Below, one piece after another: positions 21,890 through 32,390 of a stretch of 64,000 nucleotides of DNA. A program made the translations under genes and the position numbers. Positions within the stretch are counted from its first letter, which is position 1. The number at the start of each line of letters is the position of its first letter. The notes under the pieces are model-generated. The model saw nothing but the letters and a program-made list of their open reading frames with translations, was not told the origin of the DNA and made no database searches. The stretch comes from Rubellimicrobium thermophilum DSM 16684 (GTDB taxonomy: Bacteria; Pseudomonadota; Alphaproteobacteria; Rhodobacterales; Rhodobacteraceae). Location of the stretch: contig NZ_KE557320.1 in NCBI RefSeq assembly GCF_000442315.1, positions 1,079,606 to 1,143,605 on the forward strand, in the 5' to 3' direction.

Positions 21890-23278
21890 TCAGGCTCCGT
21901 ATTGCCGGATCAGACTGCCGAAACGCGCCAGTAGAAGGATCGATGCGGCCACGAGGCTGAGCACGAGGCCGAGCCAGACGCCGACATGATCGAGGCCGGC
22001 GACGAATCCCAACCCGTAGGCTGCCGACAGGCCAAGGCCCCAGTAGCTCAGCCCGGCGATGAGAAGGGGCAGGGCCGTGTCCTGAAGGCCCCGCAGAAGG
22101 CCCATCGCGACGATCTGGGCCCCGTCGAAAAGCTGGAACAGGGCGGCAAGGGCCAGCAGGGTGGAGCCCACGGCCAGAACCTCGGGCCGGGCGGGGTCGC
22201 TGTCCTTGACGAAATTGTCCAGAAGGGTTTCGGGCATCAGCAGGAAGGCCGCCGAGGTCACCAGGGCAAAGCCCCCCGACAGCAGCACCGCCGCGAGCGC
22301 GACCTGCCGCATCCCGGCCCCGTCCCGCAGACCCACGGCCCGGCCGACGCGCACGGTCGCCGCCTGCGAGATCCCCAGATGGACCATGAAGGCCGCCGAG
22401 GCGAGCTGGAGCGCCACGCCATGCGCGGCCAGGGGGATGGCACCGACCCAGCCGACCATCACGGCCGAACCGGCAAAGAGCCCGACCTCCGCCAGAAGCT
22501 GGCCGCTGATCGGCCAGCCCAGCCTGAACACCCGGGCGAGGGCCCCGGGATCGGGCTTCCAGATCCGCTGGAGCAGCCGGTATTCGGGCAGCCGCCAGAC
22601 GGCATAGACCAGCAGCAGCACCGCGCCGAGAGCATTGGTGGCCAGCGCGGCCCAGGCCGCCCCTTCGATGCCCATCTCGGGCAGGCCCCAGGCGCCGAAG
22701 ATCAGGGCATAGCCCCACAGCGCATTGAGAACGACCATGCCCAGGGTCGTCCACAGCAGGACTGCGGTCCGTTCCAGCGCGGACAGGAAGGAGCGCAGCA
22801 CGGCAATGACCAGCGCCGGCAGGAGGGCCCAGCCCCCGATCCAGAGATAACGCGCGGCATGGTCGGCCACTGCCGGATCCTGACCCATGGCCGCAAAGAG
22901 CCGCCCCGAAGCCAGCATCAGCGGCATGGCGAAGACCGTGAACCCCCCCGAGAGCCAGAGGCCCATCCGCGTGACGCGCCGGACATCCGTTACGCGGCCT
23001 TCGGCGGCAGCCGTCGCCACAAGCGGCATCACGGCGATGGCAAAGCCCGATCCTGTCAGGAACACGATGACATAGAGCGAGGAGGCCAGCACCATGCCTG
23101 CCAGCGCGGTCACGTCATAGCGCCCCATCAGGACGACATCCGTGAGATGGATGGCGAAACCCGCAAGATTCGACCCGACCAGAGGCAGGGCCAGCCCGAT
23201 CAGGGCGCGGGTCTGTCCCCCGAGGCCGACAGCCGGGGCAGTCTCGAGGGCGGGAGAGCTGGTCATGACAGCGGACAT
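21890..23278 (-). CDS. MATE family (NorM-type) multidrug/cation antiporter
   Basis: A 12-segment inner-membrane efflux protein of about 462 residues. The two homologous MatE halves begin at LPLVGSNLAGFAIHLTDVVL and at GWPISGQLLAEVGLFAGSAV. NorM proteins expel cationic drugs or metabolites in exchange for Na+ or protons. I start at the ATG at 23278; another ATG at 23266 and longer upstream frames are possible. It is followed without a gap by dedA. Confidence 0.9.
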   Translation of the reverse strand: MSAVMTSSPALETAPAVGLGGQTRALIGLALPLVGSNLAGFAIHLTDVVLMGRYDVTALAGMVLASSLYVIVFLTGSGFAIAVMPLVATAAAEGRVTDVRRVTRMGLWLSGGFTVFAMPLMLASGRLFAAMGQDPAVADHAARYLWIGGWALLPALVIAVLRSFLSALERTAVLLWTTLGMVVLNALWGYALIFGAWGLPEMGIEGAAWAALATNALGAVLLLVYAVWRLPEYRLLQRIWKPDPGALARVFRLGWPISGQLLAEVGLFAGSAVMVGWVGAIPLAAHGVALQLASAAFMVHLGISQAATVRVGRAVGLRDGAGMRQVALAAVLLSGGFALVTSAAFLLMPETLLDNFVKDSDPARPEVLAVGSTLLALAALFQLFDGAQIVAMGLLRGLQDTALPLLIAGLSYWGLGLSAAYGLGFVAGLDHVGVWLGLVLSLVAASILLLARFGSLIRQYGA

Positions 23279-23307
23279 AGAGGGCGGCGCTGTCCGGGTC
23301 CAGCCCG

Positions 23308-24252
23308 TCAGAGGGCCTGCTGCCACAGAGCCCAGGCCAGTGTCAGGATCAGCAGACCCGCCAGCATCTCGGCGCCGCCCATCACGCGGGCCATCAGCGA
23401 AGCGCTGCCCAGCCGCATCAGAAGTCCTTCGCGCATCAGGACAGAGCCGGCGGCAACCGCCATGGTGACCACGGCGGTTCCGAACGCCATGGCAAAGGCT
23501 CCTGCCACCCCGGCGGGGAACAGGCCCATCTGCCAGGTCAGCACCAGCAGGAACAGCGCCCCCGTGCAGGGCCGGACCGCAATGGACCCGACCACCGCAG
23601 CCCCTTCGCGCCAGGAGCGGACCCGCTCGGCCTGTTCCCAGGAGGGTCCATGGGCATGGCCGCAGACGGCACAGGTCGCAGGACGCCCCTCAAGGGGAGG
23701 CACAAGGGCGGGATCGCGCGACAGGGTCTGGCCGCCACGCTGCTCCCGGTCCGGGGCGAAGGCGCGGCGCAGCGCCCTCAACCCGCGCCACAAAAGCCAG
23801 GCGCCCAAGGCCCCGATCATGACGGCAGAGAGGAGGGCCAGTCCCCGGTCGGCGAGGATCTGCATCCTTTCGCGCGACCAGTCGAGCAGCAGGACCCCCG
23901 CTCCCACCAGCAGCACCGCCGTCAGTGCCTGCGCGAGCGAGGAGGCGAGGGCAAGCCCCGCCAGACGCAACCAGGTCATGCGCCGCCCGATCCCGACAGC
24001 CCCGATCACCAGCTTGCCATGACCGGGCCCTGCCGCATGCAGGACGCCATAGCCGAAGCACAGCGCCCAGAGCGCGACAAGGGCCTGGGGATCGCCCGAA
24101 CGAAGACGGCGGAGCATGCCTGCCATCGCCTCCTGCACCTCACGCTGGCCAGAGGCAGCCCATCGCGCGATCCGCTCGGCCCCGCCGAAGCCCCACAGCC
24201 AGATCAGCGCGGCCAGCACCGCCAGGGCCAGGAAGGGGATCAGCCGCCGCAC
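23308..24252 (-). CDS. NicO/RcnA-type nickel/cobalt (urease-type) transporter
   Basis: A roughly 314-residue inner-membrane protein of the NicO family. The landmark HAAGPGHGKLVIGAVGIGRR near residue 70 supplies metal-coordinating histidines, and SIAVRPCTGALFLLVL lies in the second half. The central cytoplasmic loop holds CAVCGHAHG, possibly another metal site. It begins with GTG at 24252 inside the end of the DUF1007 gene, overlapping by 13 bases. Related pairs are thought to move Ni2+ or Co2+; the direction (export versus uptake) cannot be decided from sequence. Confidence 0.85.
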   Translation of the reverse strand: MRRLIPFLALAVLAALIWLWGFGGAERIARWAASGQREVQEAMAGMLRRLRSGDPQALVALWALCFGYGVLHAAGPGHGKLVIGAVGIGRRMTWLRLAGLALASSLAQALTAVLLVGAGVLLLDWSRERMQILADRGLALLSAVMIGALGAWLLWRGLRALRRAFAPDREQRGGQTLSRDPALVPPLEGRPATCAVCGHAHGPSWEQAERVRSWREGAAVVGSIAVRPCTGALFLLVLTWQMGLFPAGVAGAFAMAFGTAVVTMAVAAGSVLMREGLLMRLGSASLMARVMGGAEMLAGLLILTLAWALWQQAL

Positions 24253-24889
24253 AGGATGTCCACCCGATCCGCAAAGGCGTATCCCACCGGCGGCAGTTGC
24301 ACCTCCGGTCCGGCCCCGGCAATGTCGAGCCCCTGCAGATACGGTCCACCTCGGCCTGCGCGGCGACGGGATCGGCCGGGATCAGGCTGGCCGTGCACGC
24401 CGGTCCCCCGGAGATCCGAATCCCGGGCTGCACGGTATAGGCGGTGTAGTAATAGGGATCGTAGTTCTCCACCATGACCGGCAGGTCGGCCGGCACGGGC
24501 CGCAGGAGCGGGCGCAGATGGGTCTCCACGACCCGGCCATCCTCGAAGGCGACATGATGTTCGCGGCGTTCGCCGAGGGGCTGGGCCTGCCCGCCCTGCG
24601 TGACGACGAGATCGCCCTGATAATCCGGTGGCCAGTCCATCACGCTGGCCGCGAGCCTGGCGGTCTCATCGGGCGTGAGGATGGCATCCCCATCGGGATC
24701 GAGGCCCAGATCCTCGGTCAGCAGGAGCGAGAAGAAGGCGTCATAGGTCCAGGTGAGCCGGATGGCGGTCACCGCATCATTCTCGATCAGGACCTCCATG
24801 GCGGTCTCGACGAACACATGCGGATGGGCCGCGACGGCCTGCGGCAGCACGAGCAGGGCGACGGCAGCGGGGCGAAGCGCGATCCTCAT
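24240..24889 (-). CDS. DUF1007 periplasmic protein, partner of NicO transporter (frameshifted)
   Basis: The protein starts with a signal peptide (MRIALRPAAVALLVLPQAVA) followed by HPHVFVETAMEV. The DUF1007 family is typically periplasmic, histidine-containing and encoded next to NicO-type transporters, as here. The expected C-terminus (YAFADRVDILCGG, stop at 24240) is in another frame because one base is missing near 24341-24344. The corrected length is 216 residues. I infer that it binds or delivers the metal handled by the transporter. Confidence 0.85.
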
Positions 24890-25036
24890 GCCCCGGCCCT
24901 ATCCTGCAGGCTGGGCCCTGATCAACGCATCGGCCGCCGCACTCGCGGAACTTCGCCGACAGGCCGGTCGGCACGGCGCCCCCGGCAGGAGCGCCTGCCA
25001 CAGACGGGCGGACAGGCGCCGGCAGGTCATGCGCCC

Positions 25037-25921
25037 TCAGGGCAGGTCCCGCCAGCCATGCGAGGGCGAAAAGCCCAGCATCCTTCTTGCCTTCTCGTTG
25101 CTGTAGAAGGTCTGATGGCCCTTGATCGGGCGCCGGACGGGCACGCCGTCATAGAAGCGGCGGATCACCTCGGCGCTGTCCAGCCCCACCGAGGAGTCGT
25201 CGTTCGAGACGTTGAACACCTGATAGCCAAGCCCGTCCGTCCGCAGGCAGCAGTCCACCATATGCCCGAGGTCGCGGGCATCGATATAGGCAAAGACGTT
25301 GCGACGCCGGATCTCGGGCCGCTCTCGCCAGAGGGGCGCCAGATCGAGATATTCGTGCGGCTCGATCACGTTGTTGATGCGCAGGACATAGATGTCCGCA
25401 CCCGTGCGCGCCTGGAAGCTGCGGGCCGTCACCTCGTTCACGACCTTGGACATCGCATAGGCGTCCTGGGGGATGGTGGGATGGTCCTCGTCCACCGGGA
25501 TATAGGCAGGCCGCACCTCGCCATCGGCAAAGCAGATGCCGTAGGTCGTCTCCGAGGAGGCGATGATGATCTTGCGGATGCCGAACTTGGTTGCGGCATC
25601 CAGCACATTGAAGGTGGACAGCGTGTTGACGCGGTAGGTCTCGTTGTCGGCGGTCAGGAACATCGACGGGATCGCCGCGAAATGCACGACGGCATCGTAG
25701 CGCGGCGCGCCGGTGCCCGGCTCCAGCTCGGCCCCCGAGGCATGCGAGGCCATGGCGTTGAAGACCTGTCCCGCATCGGTGAGATCCACGCGGAGATCCG
25801 GCACGCCGGGATGGCGCAGCGGAACCAGATCGATGTTGACGACCTGATGCCCGGCTTTCTGCAGCAGGGGAATCGCATGGCGTCCGGCCTTGCCGGAGCC
25901 GCCGGTGAAGAAGACACGCAT
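25037..25921 (-). CDS. NAD-dependent epimerase/dehydratase family protein
   Basis: A 294-residue extended short-chain dehydrogenase. The Rossmann motif FFTGGSGKAGRHAIP opens the protein, and the active-site region is SSETTYGIC followed by YAMSK (YxxxK). These enzymes act on nucleotide-sugars or related sugars. No sugar-pathway genes adjoin, so the substrate is open; uronate dehydrogenase-like proteins share this size and layout. An ACGGAGG ribosome site precedes the ATG. Confidence 0.85.
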   Translation of the reverse strand: MRVFFTGGSGKAGRHAIPLLQKAGHQVVNIDLVPLRHPGVPDLRVDLTDAGQVFNAMASHASGAELEPGTGAPRYDAVVHFAAIPSMFLTADNETYRVNTLSTFNVLDAATKFGIRKIIIASSETTYGICFADGEVRPAYIPVDEDHPTIPQDAYAMSKVVNEVTARSFQARTGADIYVLRINNVIEPHEYLDLAPLWRERPEIRRRNVFAYIDARDLGHMVDCCLRTDGLGYQVFNVSNDDSSVGLDSAEVIRRFYDGVPVRRPIKGHQTFYSNEKARRMLGFSPSHGWRDLP

Positions 25922-26042
25922 GGGAACCTCCGTGGAATGGGGCCAGTGAAGCCTGCCCATCGGACGGTTGCAAGCCTGTCAGGCAGGATGGACCTGCGCG
26001 CATCCAGGCACTAGAGCTTGCCCCGAGCCGGAGACCCGCCCC

Positions 26043-26699
26043 ATGAACGCCCTGCCCTTCCTGCCCGACTGGCCCGTGCTGCTGGCCTTCACCATGGCCG
26101 GCTTCGTCCTGTTCGTGACACCGGGACCGGACATGAGCCTGTGGATCGCGCGGACCCTGCAGGGCGGGCGGCGGGCGGGCCTTGCGGCGATGATGGGCAC
26201 ATCGGCCGGCTGCGTGATCCATTCGGCGCTGGCCGCCGGGGGGATCTCGGTCCTGATCGCGGCCTCGCCGGTTGCCTTCGCCCTGCTCAAGGCGGCCGGG
26301 GCCTGCTATCTGCTCTGGCTGGCCTGGCAGACGCTGCGCCACGGCTCGGCCTTGCAGATCGAGGGCCGGAGATCCCCGGCCTCTTTGGCCCTCTGGCCGT
26401 CCTTCGTCACCGGCCTCGTGACGAATCTCGCCAATCCCAAGGTGGTGCTGTTCTTCATCACCTTCCTGCCGGCCTTTGTCTCGGCCAGCGATCCGCACGC
26501 AGGCGCAAAGCTGCTCTTTCTGGGGCTCTACTTCGTGGCCCTGAATTTCGTCCTCTCCGCCGCCCTCATCCTCGGGGCCGACCGGCTGGTGGGGCATCTG
26601 CGGCGGCATCCGGGGATCCTGCGCTGGATCGACCGGCTCTTTGCCGGCGTGTTCGGCGTCTTTGCCATCGCCATCCTGCGCACCCAGGCCCGGGGATAG
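26043..26699 (+). CDS. LysE/RhtB family exporter
   Basis: A 218-residue inner-membrane exporter with about six hydrophobic segments and the family signature FVLFVTPGPDMSLWIARTLQ near the N-terminus, then LVTNLANPKVVLFFITFLP. It is the second RhtB-type exporter in the window, differing from that at 4.3 kb by lacking an adjacent regulator. It probably exports amino acids such as threonine or homoserine derivatives, but specificity is not readable. Confidence 0.88.
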   Translation: MNALPFLPDWPVLLAFTMAGFVLFVTPGPDMSLWIARTLQGGRRAGLAAMMGTSAGCVIHSALAAGGISVLIAASPVAFALLKAAGACYLLWLAWQTLRHGSALQIEGRRSPASLALWPSFVTGLVTNLANPKVVLFFITFLPAFVSASDPHAGAKLLFLGLYFVALNFVLSAALILGADRLVGHLRRHPGILRWIDRLFAGVFGVFAIAILRTQARG

Positions 26700-26792
26700 C
26701 CGGAAGGCCCCAACCGGGCCGGCAATGGCGCCCGTCCGGTTGCGGCCGGACGCCTCCCCTGCCATAGTGGACGGAACAGAGCAGGAACAAGC

Positions 26793-28748
26793 ATGATGGC
26801 CGACGATCTTCTCTCTGCCCCGGACAGCTATGATGCCTCCTCGATCGAAGTGCTCGAGGGGCTGGAGCCGGTCCGCAAGCGGCCGGGCATGTATATCGGC
26901 GGCACCGACGAACATGCCCTGCATCATCTGGTGGCGGAAATCCTCGACAATTCGATGGACGAGGCCGTGGCGGGCCATGCCACCCGCATCGAGCTGGAGC
27001 TGCATGCCGACGGATCGGTCACGGTCCGCGACAACGGACGCGGCATTCCGGTGGATCCCCATCCGCGCTTTCCGGACAAGTCGGCGCTCGAGGTGATCCA
27101 CTGCACGCTGCATGCCGGGGGCAAGTTCTCGGGCAAGGCCTACGAGACATCGGGCGGGCTTCACGGGGTCGGGGCCTCGGTCGTCAATGCGCTGTCGGAT
27201 TCCCTTGTGGTGCAGGTGGCGCGCAACCGCGAACTCTACGAACAGCGCTTCTCCCGCGGGGTGCCGCTCGGCCCGTTGCAGAAGCTGGGCGCGGCGCCCA
27301 ACCGGCGCGGCACGCAGAGCACCTTCCACCCGGATCCGGAGATCTTCGGCCATCACCGCCTGCGCCCGTCGCGGCTGTTCCGCATGGCGCGCTCGAAGGC
27401 CTATCTCTTCTCCGGGGTGGAGATCCGGTGGAAGTCCGAGATCGACGACGGCAGCACCCCCACGGAGGCCACCTTCCGGTTTCCCGGCGGTCTGGCCGAC
27501 TATCTGGCCGAGACACTGGGAGATGCCGAAACCTATTCCGAGCGACCCTTCGCCGGCTCCGTGTCCTTCCAGGACAAGTTCGGCGTGCCCGGCAAGGTGG
27601 AATGGGCGATCCACTGGACGCCTTCGCGCGATGGCTTCGTCCAGAGCTACTGCAACACCATCCCCACCCCCGAGGGCGGCACCCATGAGACGGGCTTCTG
27701 GCAGGCCATCCTCAAGGGCCTGCGCAACTACGGGGAGCTGACGAAATCCCGCAAGGCCGAGGCCATCACGCGCGAGGATCTGCTTTCGGGCGGCTGTGCG
27801 CTGGTGTCCTGCTTCATCCGCGATCCCGAATTCGTCGGCCAGACCAAGGACCGGCTTGCCACCCAGGATGCGGCCCGTCTGGTCGAAGGCGCCGTGCGCG
27901 ATCACTTCGACCATTGGCTTGCCGCCGATCCGAAGGCCGCCGGCGCGATCCTCGACTTCCTGTCCCTGCGGGCCGAGGAACGCATCCGCCGCCGTCAGGA
28001 AAAGGAGACGGCGCGCAAATCGGCCACGCGCAAGCTGCGCCTGCCGGGCAAACTCGTGGACTGTTCGGCCAGCTCGCGCGAGGGGACGGAGATCTTCATC
28101 GTCGAGGGCGATTCGGCAGGCGGCTCCGCCAAGGCGGCACGGGACCGGCGCACGCAGGCTCTGCTGCCGATCCGGGGCAAGATCCTGAACGTCCTCGGCG
28201 CAGCCTCCGCCAAGCTGGGGAGCAATCAGGAAATCGCCGATCTGGCGCAGGCGTTGGGCGTCGGCATGGGAAGCCACTTCCGCATCGATGACCTGCGCTA
28301 CGAGAAGGTCATCATCATGACCGATGCCGATGTGGACGGCGCGCATATCGCCTCGCTGCTGATGACCTTCTTCTTCACGCAGATGCGGCCGCTGATCGAA
28401 CGGGGGCATCTGTATCTGGCCTGCCCGCCGCTCTATCGCCTCACCCAGGGGGCAAAGCGGCTCTATGTCGCCAATGACGCCGAGAAGGATTACTGGCTGG
28501 CGCGGGGCCTTGGCGGAAAGGGCCGGATCGAGGTGCAGCGTTTCAAGGGTCTGGGCGAAATGGACGCCAAGGACCTGAAGGACACGACGATGGATCCGGC
28601 GACGCGCCGCCTGATCCGCGTGACACTGGCCGACGAGGAGCCGGGCGAGACCGAGGATCTGGTCGAGCGTCTCATGGGCAAGAAGCCCGAGCTGCGCTTC
28701 CAGTTCATCCAGGAGAACGCCCGCTTCGTGGAAGAACTGGACGTGTGA
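26793..28748 (+). CDS. parE: DNA topoisomerase IV subunit B
   Basis: The ATPase subunit of the chromosome-decatenating type II topoisomerase, 651 residues. GHKL ATPase motifs are present: [23 protein letters not shown] and [16 protein letters not shown]. The TOPRIM domain has [12 protein letters not shown] and [11 protein letters not shown], and the C-terminus contains [23 protein letters not shown] in place of the gyrase loop supports ParE over GyrB. parC is not in the window. No frameshift is present in this gene. Confidence 0.95.
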   Translation: MMADDLLSAPDSYDASSIEVLEGLEPVRKRPGMYIGGTDEHALHHLVAEILDNSMDEAVAGHATRIELELHADGSVTVRDNGRGIPVDPHPRFPDKSALEVIHCTLHAGGKFSGKAYETSGGLHGVGASVVNALSDSLVVQVARNRELYEQRFSRGVPLGPLQKLGAAPNRRGTQSTFHPDPEIFGHHRLRPSRLFRMARSKAYLFSGVEIRWKSEIDDGSTPTEATFRFPGGLADYLAETLGDAETYSERPFAGSVSFQDKFGVPGKVEWAIHWTPSRDGFVQSYCNTIPTPEGGTHETGFWQAILKGLRNYGELTKSRKAEAITREDLLSGGCALVSCFIRDPEFVGQTKDRLATQDAARLVEGAVRDHFDHWLAADPKAAGAILDFLSLRAEERIRRRQEKETARKSATRKLRLPGKLVDCSASSREGTEIFIVEGDSAGGSAKAARDRRTQALLPIRGKILNVLGAASAKLGSNQEIADLAQALGVGMGSHFRIDDLRYEKVIIMTDADVDGAHIASLLMTFFFTQMRPLIERGHLYLACPPLYRLTQGAKRLYVANDAEKDYWLARGLGGKGRIEVQRFKGLGEMDAKDLKDTTMDPATRRLIRVTLADEEPGETEDLVERLMGKKPELRFQFIQENARFVEELDV

Positions 28749-28777
28749 CGGAGGGCGCCTGCCCGAAGGGGGGAGAG

Positions 28778-29473
28778 ATGAAGATCACCTGGCTCGGCCA
28801 TGCCGGCTTCCGCATCGAGATCGAAGGGGCCGTGCTCCTTGTCGACCCCTGGCTGTCGGGAAATCCGATGTTTCCGGCCGAAAGGCGGGCCGAGGCCCTC
28901 GAAGGGGCGACGCATGTGCTGCTGACGCATGGCCATGGCGATCATGCCTCGGATGCCGTCGCCATCGCCCGCGAGAGGGGGGATCCCCGTCGCCGGCATC
29001 TTCGACCTGATGTCCTGGCTTTCCGCGCGTGACGGAATCGAGACGATCGGTTTCAACAAGGGCGGGACGGTGACGCTGAACGGCGCGCGGGTGACGATGG
29101 TGAATGCCGTGCATTCCTCCTCCGTCTCCGGGGACGCCGGGCCCGTCTATGCCGGGGCCGAGGCCGGCTACATGATCGCCGGCGAAGGCGAGACGATCTA
29201 TCTCTCCGGCGACACCGACCTGATGGCCGACATGGAATGGATGGCGGACCTGCACCGGCCGACCATCGGAATCCTTTCGGCCGGCGGGCATTTCACGATG
29301 GACATGACGCGCGCGGCCTTGCCTGCCGGCGCTGGTTCCGCTTCCACACGGTCATCCCCTGCCACTATCGCACCTTCCCGCTGCTGGAGCAGGATGCCAC
29401 GGCGCTGCGGCAGGGCGTGCCCGAAGGAACGCGAGTGCTGGAACCGGAGGTCCTCGTCCCCCTCCCCCTCTGA
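28778..29473 (+). CDS. UPF0173-type metallo-beta-lactamase-fold hydrolase (two frameshifts)
   Basis: A small metallo-hydrolase of about 231 residues after correction. It has [14 protein letters not shown] at the start, the metal motif [12 protein letters not shown], a second metal histidine in VNAVHSSS, and [10 protein letters not shown] then [12 protein letters not shown] toward the end, as in UPF0173. The first shift is in the G6 run at about 28977-28982 (one G too many). The second is near 29320 (one C missing in GCGGCCTTGCC). The ATG at 28778 follows GGGGAGAG. The substrate is unknown. Confidence 0.87.
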
Positions 29474-29500
29474 TCCCGCCACCTGTCCGAGGAACGTCCC

Positions 29501-30199
29501 GTGATCCCCCGGCCCGGCAGATCCTGCCTCGCGCTGATTGTCGCCATGACCCTGCTGGCGGCCTGCGGCCGTCCCTTGGCCCCCGGCGAACGCGCCTTCC
29601 TCGCCACGCTGCATGGCGACACGATCCTGGCCGACAATGTCCGCCTGCATGACGGCCTTGCCATCGTCGCACCGCGCGAAGTGCCGGCCCCGCCGCGGAC
29701 CACCTGCCAGGCGCGGATCTACCCGCCCCCGGACGGGCCCACCATCCGTGTCCACACCGGCGCGCTGGCCCTCTTCGAGGATGTGCATGTGCGCCGCGAT
29801 CTCTACCGCGAGGACATGGCGGCCGGCTGGCCCGATGTCATCCCCCTGGCCGAGGCGATGCTTCTGGCCCATGAGATGGTCCATGTCTGGCAGTGGCAGA
29901 ACCGGGAGCTGACGGGCTATCACCCCCTGCGCGCCGCCTTCGAACATGCCGGCTCGCCCGATCCCTATCTGTTCGACCTCGCAACCTCGACGGATTTTCT
30001 CGACTACGGCTACGAGCAGCAGGGCTCGATCATGGAGGAATATGTCTGCTGCCGCACGCTGGCGCCCGATGCGCCGCGGACGGCCCGGCTGCATGCGCTG
30101 CTGGCGAAGTATTTCCCCCTCGCCCCCCTGGATGCGCCGGGCCCGCGGGCGGCGATCCTCCCCTGGAGCGGGGTCGAGATCGAAGGCATCTGCGACTGA
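29501..30199 (+). CDS. Predicted lipoprotein with HExxH zinc-peptidase-like motif
   Basis: A 232-residue protein with a lipoprotein signal (MTLLAAC, lipid on Cys22), so membrane-anchored. Residues 124-128 read HEMVH within LLAHEMVHVWQWQNREL, the zinc-binding helix of gluzincin-like peptidases. A downstream glutamate-rich segment (YEQQGSIMEEY) could supply the third ligand. The start is GTG with GAGGAA upstream. I do not recognise a named family; DUF4157-type toxin/anchor proteins share HExxHVxQ but the rest differs. Catalysis is inferred from the motif alone. Confidence 0.75.
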   Translation: MIPRPGRSCLALIVAMTLLAACGRPLAPGERAFLATLHGDTILADNVRLHDGLAIVAPREVPAPPRTTCQARIYPPPDGPTIRVHTGALALFEDVHVRRDLYREDMAAGWPDVIPLAEAMLLAHEMVHVWQWQNRELTGYHPLRAAFEHAGSPDPYLFDLATSTDFLDYGYEQQGSIMEEYVCCRTLAPDAPRTARLHALLAKYFPLAPLDAPGPRAAILPWSGVEIEGICD

Positions 30200-30265
30200 G
30201 AAAGGCCCCCGGCCGGTTGCGCAGCGGCGCCGGGACCGCCCGCAGCGGATCGAAGGGCCGATCTC

Positions 30266-30946
30266 TCAGCCGGGAACGACGCGCCCCCCCTCGAGCCGCA
30301 GGATGCGGTCCATCCGGGCGGCAAGGGCCAGGTTGTGGGTCGCCACCAGCGCGGCCAGCCCTTCCTGGCGCGCCAGCTCCATGAGCGCAGCGAAGACCTG
30401 TTCGGAAGTCTCGGGATCGAGATTGCCGGTGGGTTCGTCCGCCAGCAGCAGCCCGGGCCGGTTGGCCAGGGCGCGGCAGAAGGCGACGCGCTGCTGCTCT
30501 CCGCCCGACAGGGCCGCCGGTCTGTGCCCGGCCCGGGAAAGCACGCCGACGCGGTCGAGCAGCGCACGCGCGCGCTCCTCGGCTGCGTCCCGGCGCGCTC
30601 CGGCCGCCAGCTGCGGCAGGACGACATTCTCGAGAGCGGTGAACTCCGGCAGAAGGTGATGGAACTGATAGACAAATCCGACCCTTGCGCGCCGGGCGAG
30701 CGTGCGGGCCCGGTCGCTCTGACGGGTCATGTCCTCGCCGCCGATCGCTACGCTTCCCCTGTCAGGGGTATCGAGAAGGCCAGCGACATGAAGCAGCGTG
30801 GACTTGCCGGCACCCGAAGGGGCGACCAGCGCGACCACCTCGCCCCCGGCGATGGCCAGATCGACCCCGCGCAGGACCTCGACGGCCGAGGGCAGGCCGG
30901 GATTGTAGGTCTTGACGACGCCCGTCAGGCGCAGCGCGTCATTCAT
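30266..30946 (-). CDS. lolD: Lipoprotein-releasing ABC transporter ATPase LolD
   Basis: A 226-residue ABC ATPase that powers lipoprotein detachment from the inner membrane. Motifs: APSGAGKST (Walker A), [15 protein letters not shown] (signature) and [14 protein letters not shown] (Walker B). LolD is distinguished from similar MacB-type ATPases by [20 protein letters not shown] and by its operon. Its start overlaps the permease gene by eight bases. Walker A begins AP rather than GP, a minor variation. Confidence 0.93.
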   Translation of the reverse strand: MNDALRLTGVVKTYNPGLPSAVEVLRGVDLAIAGGEVVALVAPSGAGKSTLLHVAGLLDTPDRGSVAIGGEDMTRQSDRARTLARRARVGFVYQFHHLLPEFTALENVVLPQLAAGARRDAAEERARALLDRVGVLSRAGHRPAALSGGEQQRVAFCRALANRPGLLLADEPTGNLDPETSEQVFAALMELARQEGLAALVATHNLALAARMDRILRLEGGRVVPG

Positions 30947-32216
30947 AGCGAAGCGCCTCGACAGGGTTCATGCGCGCGGCCCGGCGTGCGGGGAACAGGG
31001 TGACGAACCAGCTGAGCGTCAGGGACAGGGCGACGGCCGACAGGACATCCCCCCCCTCCAGCCGGGCCGGCAGGCGGTAGAGCCCGCGGATCGAGGGATC
31101 CCAGACCCCCCCGCCGGCAAGATAGTTCACGGCCGAGAAGATCGGGTCGATCCAGATCGCGAAGGCGCTGCCGAGGATGACCCCCATGATCGTGCCGGCG
31201 GTGCCGATCGACGCCCCGACGATGAAGAAGACCCGCAGCACCGATCCTTCGGTCAGCCCCATCGTGCGCAGGATGCCGATGTCGCGCCCCTTGTTCTTCA
31301 CCAGCATGATGAGGCCCGAGATGATGTTCATGGACGCGATCAGGACCAGGACCGACAGAATCACGAACATCACGTTGTCCTCGACCGTCAGCGCCTGAAG
31401 GAAGGCGCCGGAGGCATCCTTCCATGTCCAGGCATAGGTCATGGGGCCGGCCGCCTCGAGGATGGCCGGGACCAGCTCCTCGACCCGGTCCGGATCGGCC
31501 AGCATGACCTCGATCTCGTCGGCCACGCCATCGCGGTTGAAGAAGATCTGCGCCTCCTGGAGCGGGAGATAGGCGCGGGTGCGGTCGATGTCGTAGCGGC
31601 CGGCGGTGAAGATGTAGGTCACGGTATAGGCCGAGACCCGTGGCGAGATTCCGAGGGGAGAGCGCGCCCCATCCGGCGAGATGATGCGCAGCCGGTCGCC
31701 GACCGAGAGACCCAGCTCCCGCGCGATGCCCGATCCGATGGCGATCCCGGCCGGAAAATCGGCGATCGACCCTTCCGCCATCTCCGGCGAGGCGATGCGC
31801 GGGATGGCGGCCAGATCCTCGGGTGCGATACCCAGAACCTCGATCCCGGCATTGCGCCCCTGGAATGTCGCCATGACCTGCCCCCGCACCAGCGGCGCGG
31901 CCCGGATGACGCCCGGAACGGCCCCGATCCGGTCTGCCATCGCCGCCGCATCCGCGATCACCGCGGCGGCCGGGTTTCCGGCAGGCTGATCGGGAACGGG
32001 ATAGATCGTCACATGGGCATTGGCGCCCAGGATCGTGTCCACGAATTCCTCGCGAAAGCCTGACCGCACGGCCAGCGTGGCGATCAGCGCGAACACCGCA
32101 AGGGTGACGCCGACAAGGCTGATCCAGGTCATCACCGACACGCCGCCTTCGGCGCGACGCGCGCGCAGATAGCGCCAGGCGATCATCCATTCGAAGGAGG
32201 CAAAGGGCCGGGTCAT
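30939..32216 (-). CDS. Lipoprotein-releasing ABC transporter permease (LolC/LolE family)
   Basis: A 425-residue permease with one N-terminal membrane segment ([20 protein letters not shown]), a large periplasmic domain and three C-terminal segments, the classic LolC/E layout. [20 protein letters not shown] is the family hallmark, and it ends [18 protein letters not shown]. Only one permease gene is present, as in the alphaproteobacteria that use a LolF-like homodimer. I start at the ATG at 32216; a 12-codon longer form exists. Confidence 0.92.
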   Translation of the reverse strand: MTRPFASFEWMIAWRYLRARRAEGGVSVMTWISLVGVTLAVFALIATLAVRSGFREEFVDTILGANAHVTIYPVPDQPAGNPAAAVIADAAAMADRIGAVPGVIRAAPLVRGQVMATFQGRNAGIEVLGIAPEDLAAIPRIASPEMAEGSIADFPAGIAIGSGIARELGLSVGDRLRIISPDGARSPLGISPRVSAYTVTYIFTAGRYDIDRTRAYLPLQEAQIFFNRDGVADEIEVMLADPDRVEELVPAILEAAGPMTYAWTWKDASGAFLQALTVEDNVMFVILSVLVLIASMNIISGLIMLVKNKGRDIGILRTMGLTEGSVLRVFFIVGASIGTAGTIMGVILGSAFAIWIDPIFSAVNYLAGGGVWDPSIRGLYRLPARLEGGDVLSAVALSLTLSWFVTLFPARRAARMNPVEALRYE

Positions 32217-32390
32217 GGCGGCGGACCATAGGGGGCCGGCGCCGACAGTCAATGCAGGGGGGCATGACGGTGACGCGACCGGCAGAAGGCAGGCAGGCAG
32301 AAAGGCAGACAGAGCGACAGACAGGGGGGCGACGGGCCAAGGCCTTCGGCAGTCCTTCCCGTCCTCTTCCCTCCGGAAAGCCGTCCGCTG

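Noticed and set aside
25149-28409. 1086-codon minus-strand frame over epimerase, exporter and parE
   Set aside because: It is antisense or out of frame to genes with full family motifs and shows no family similarity.
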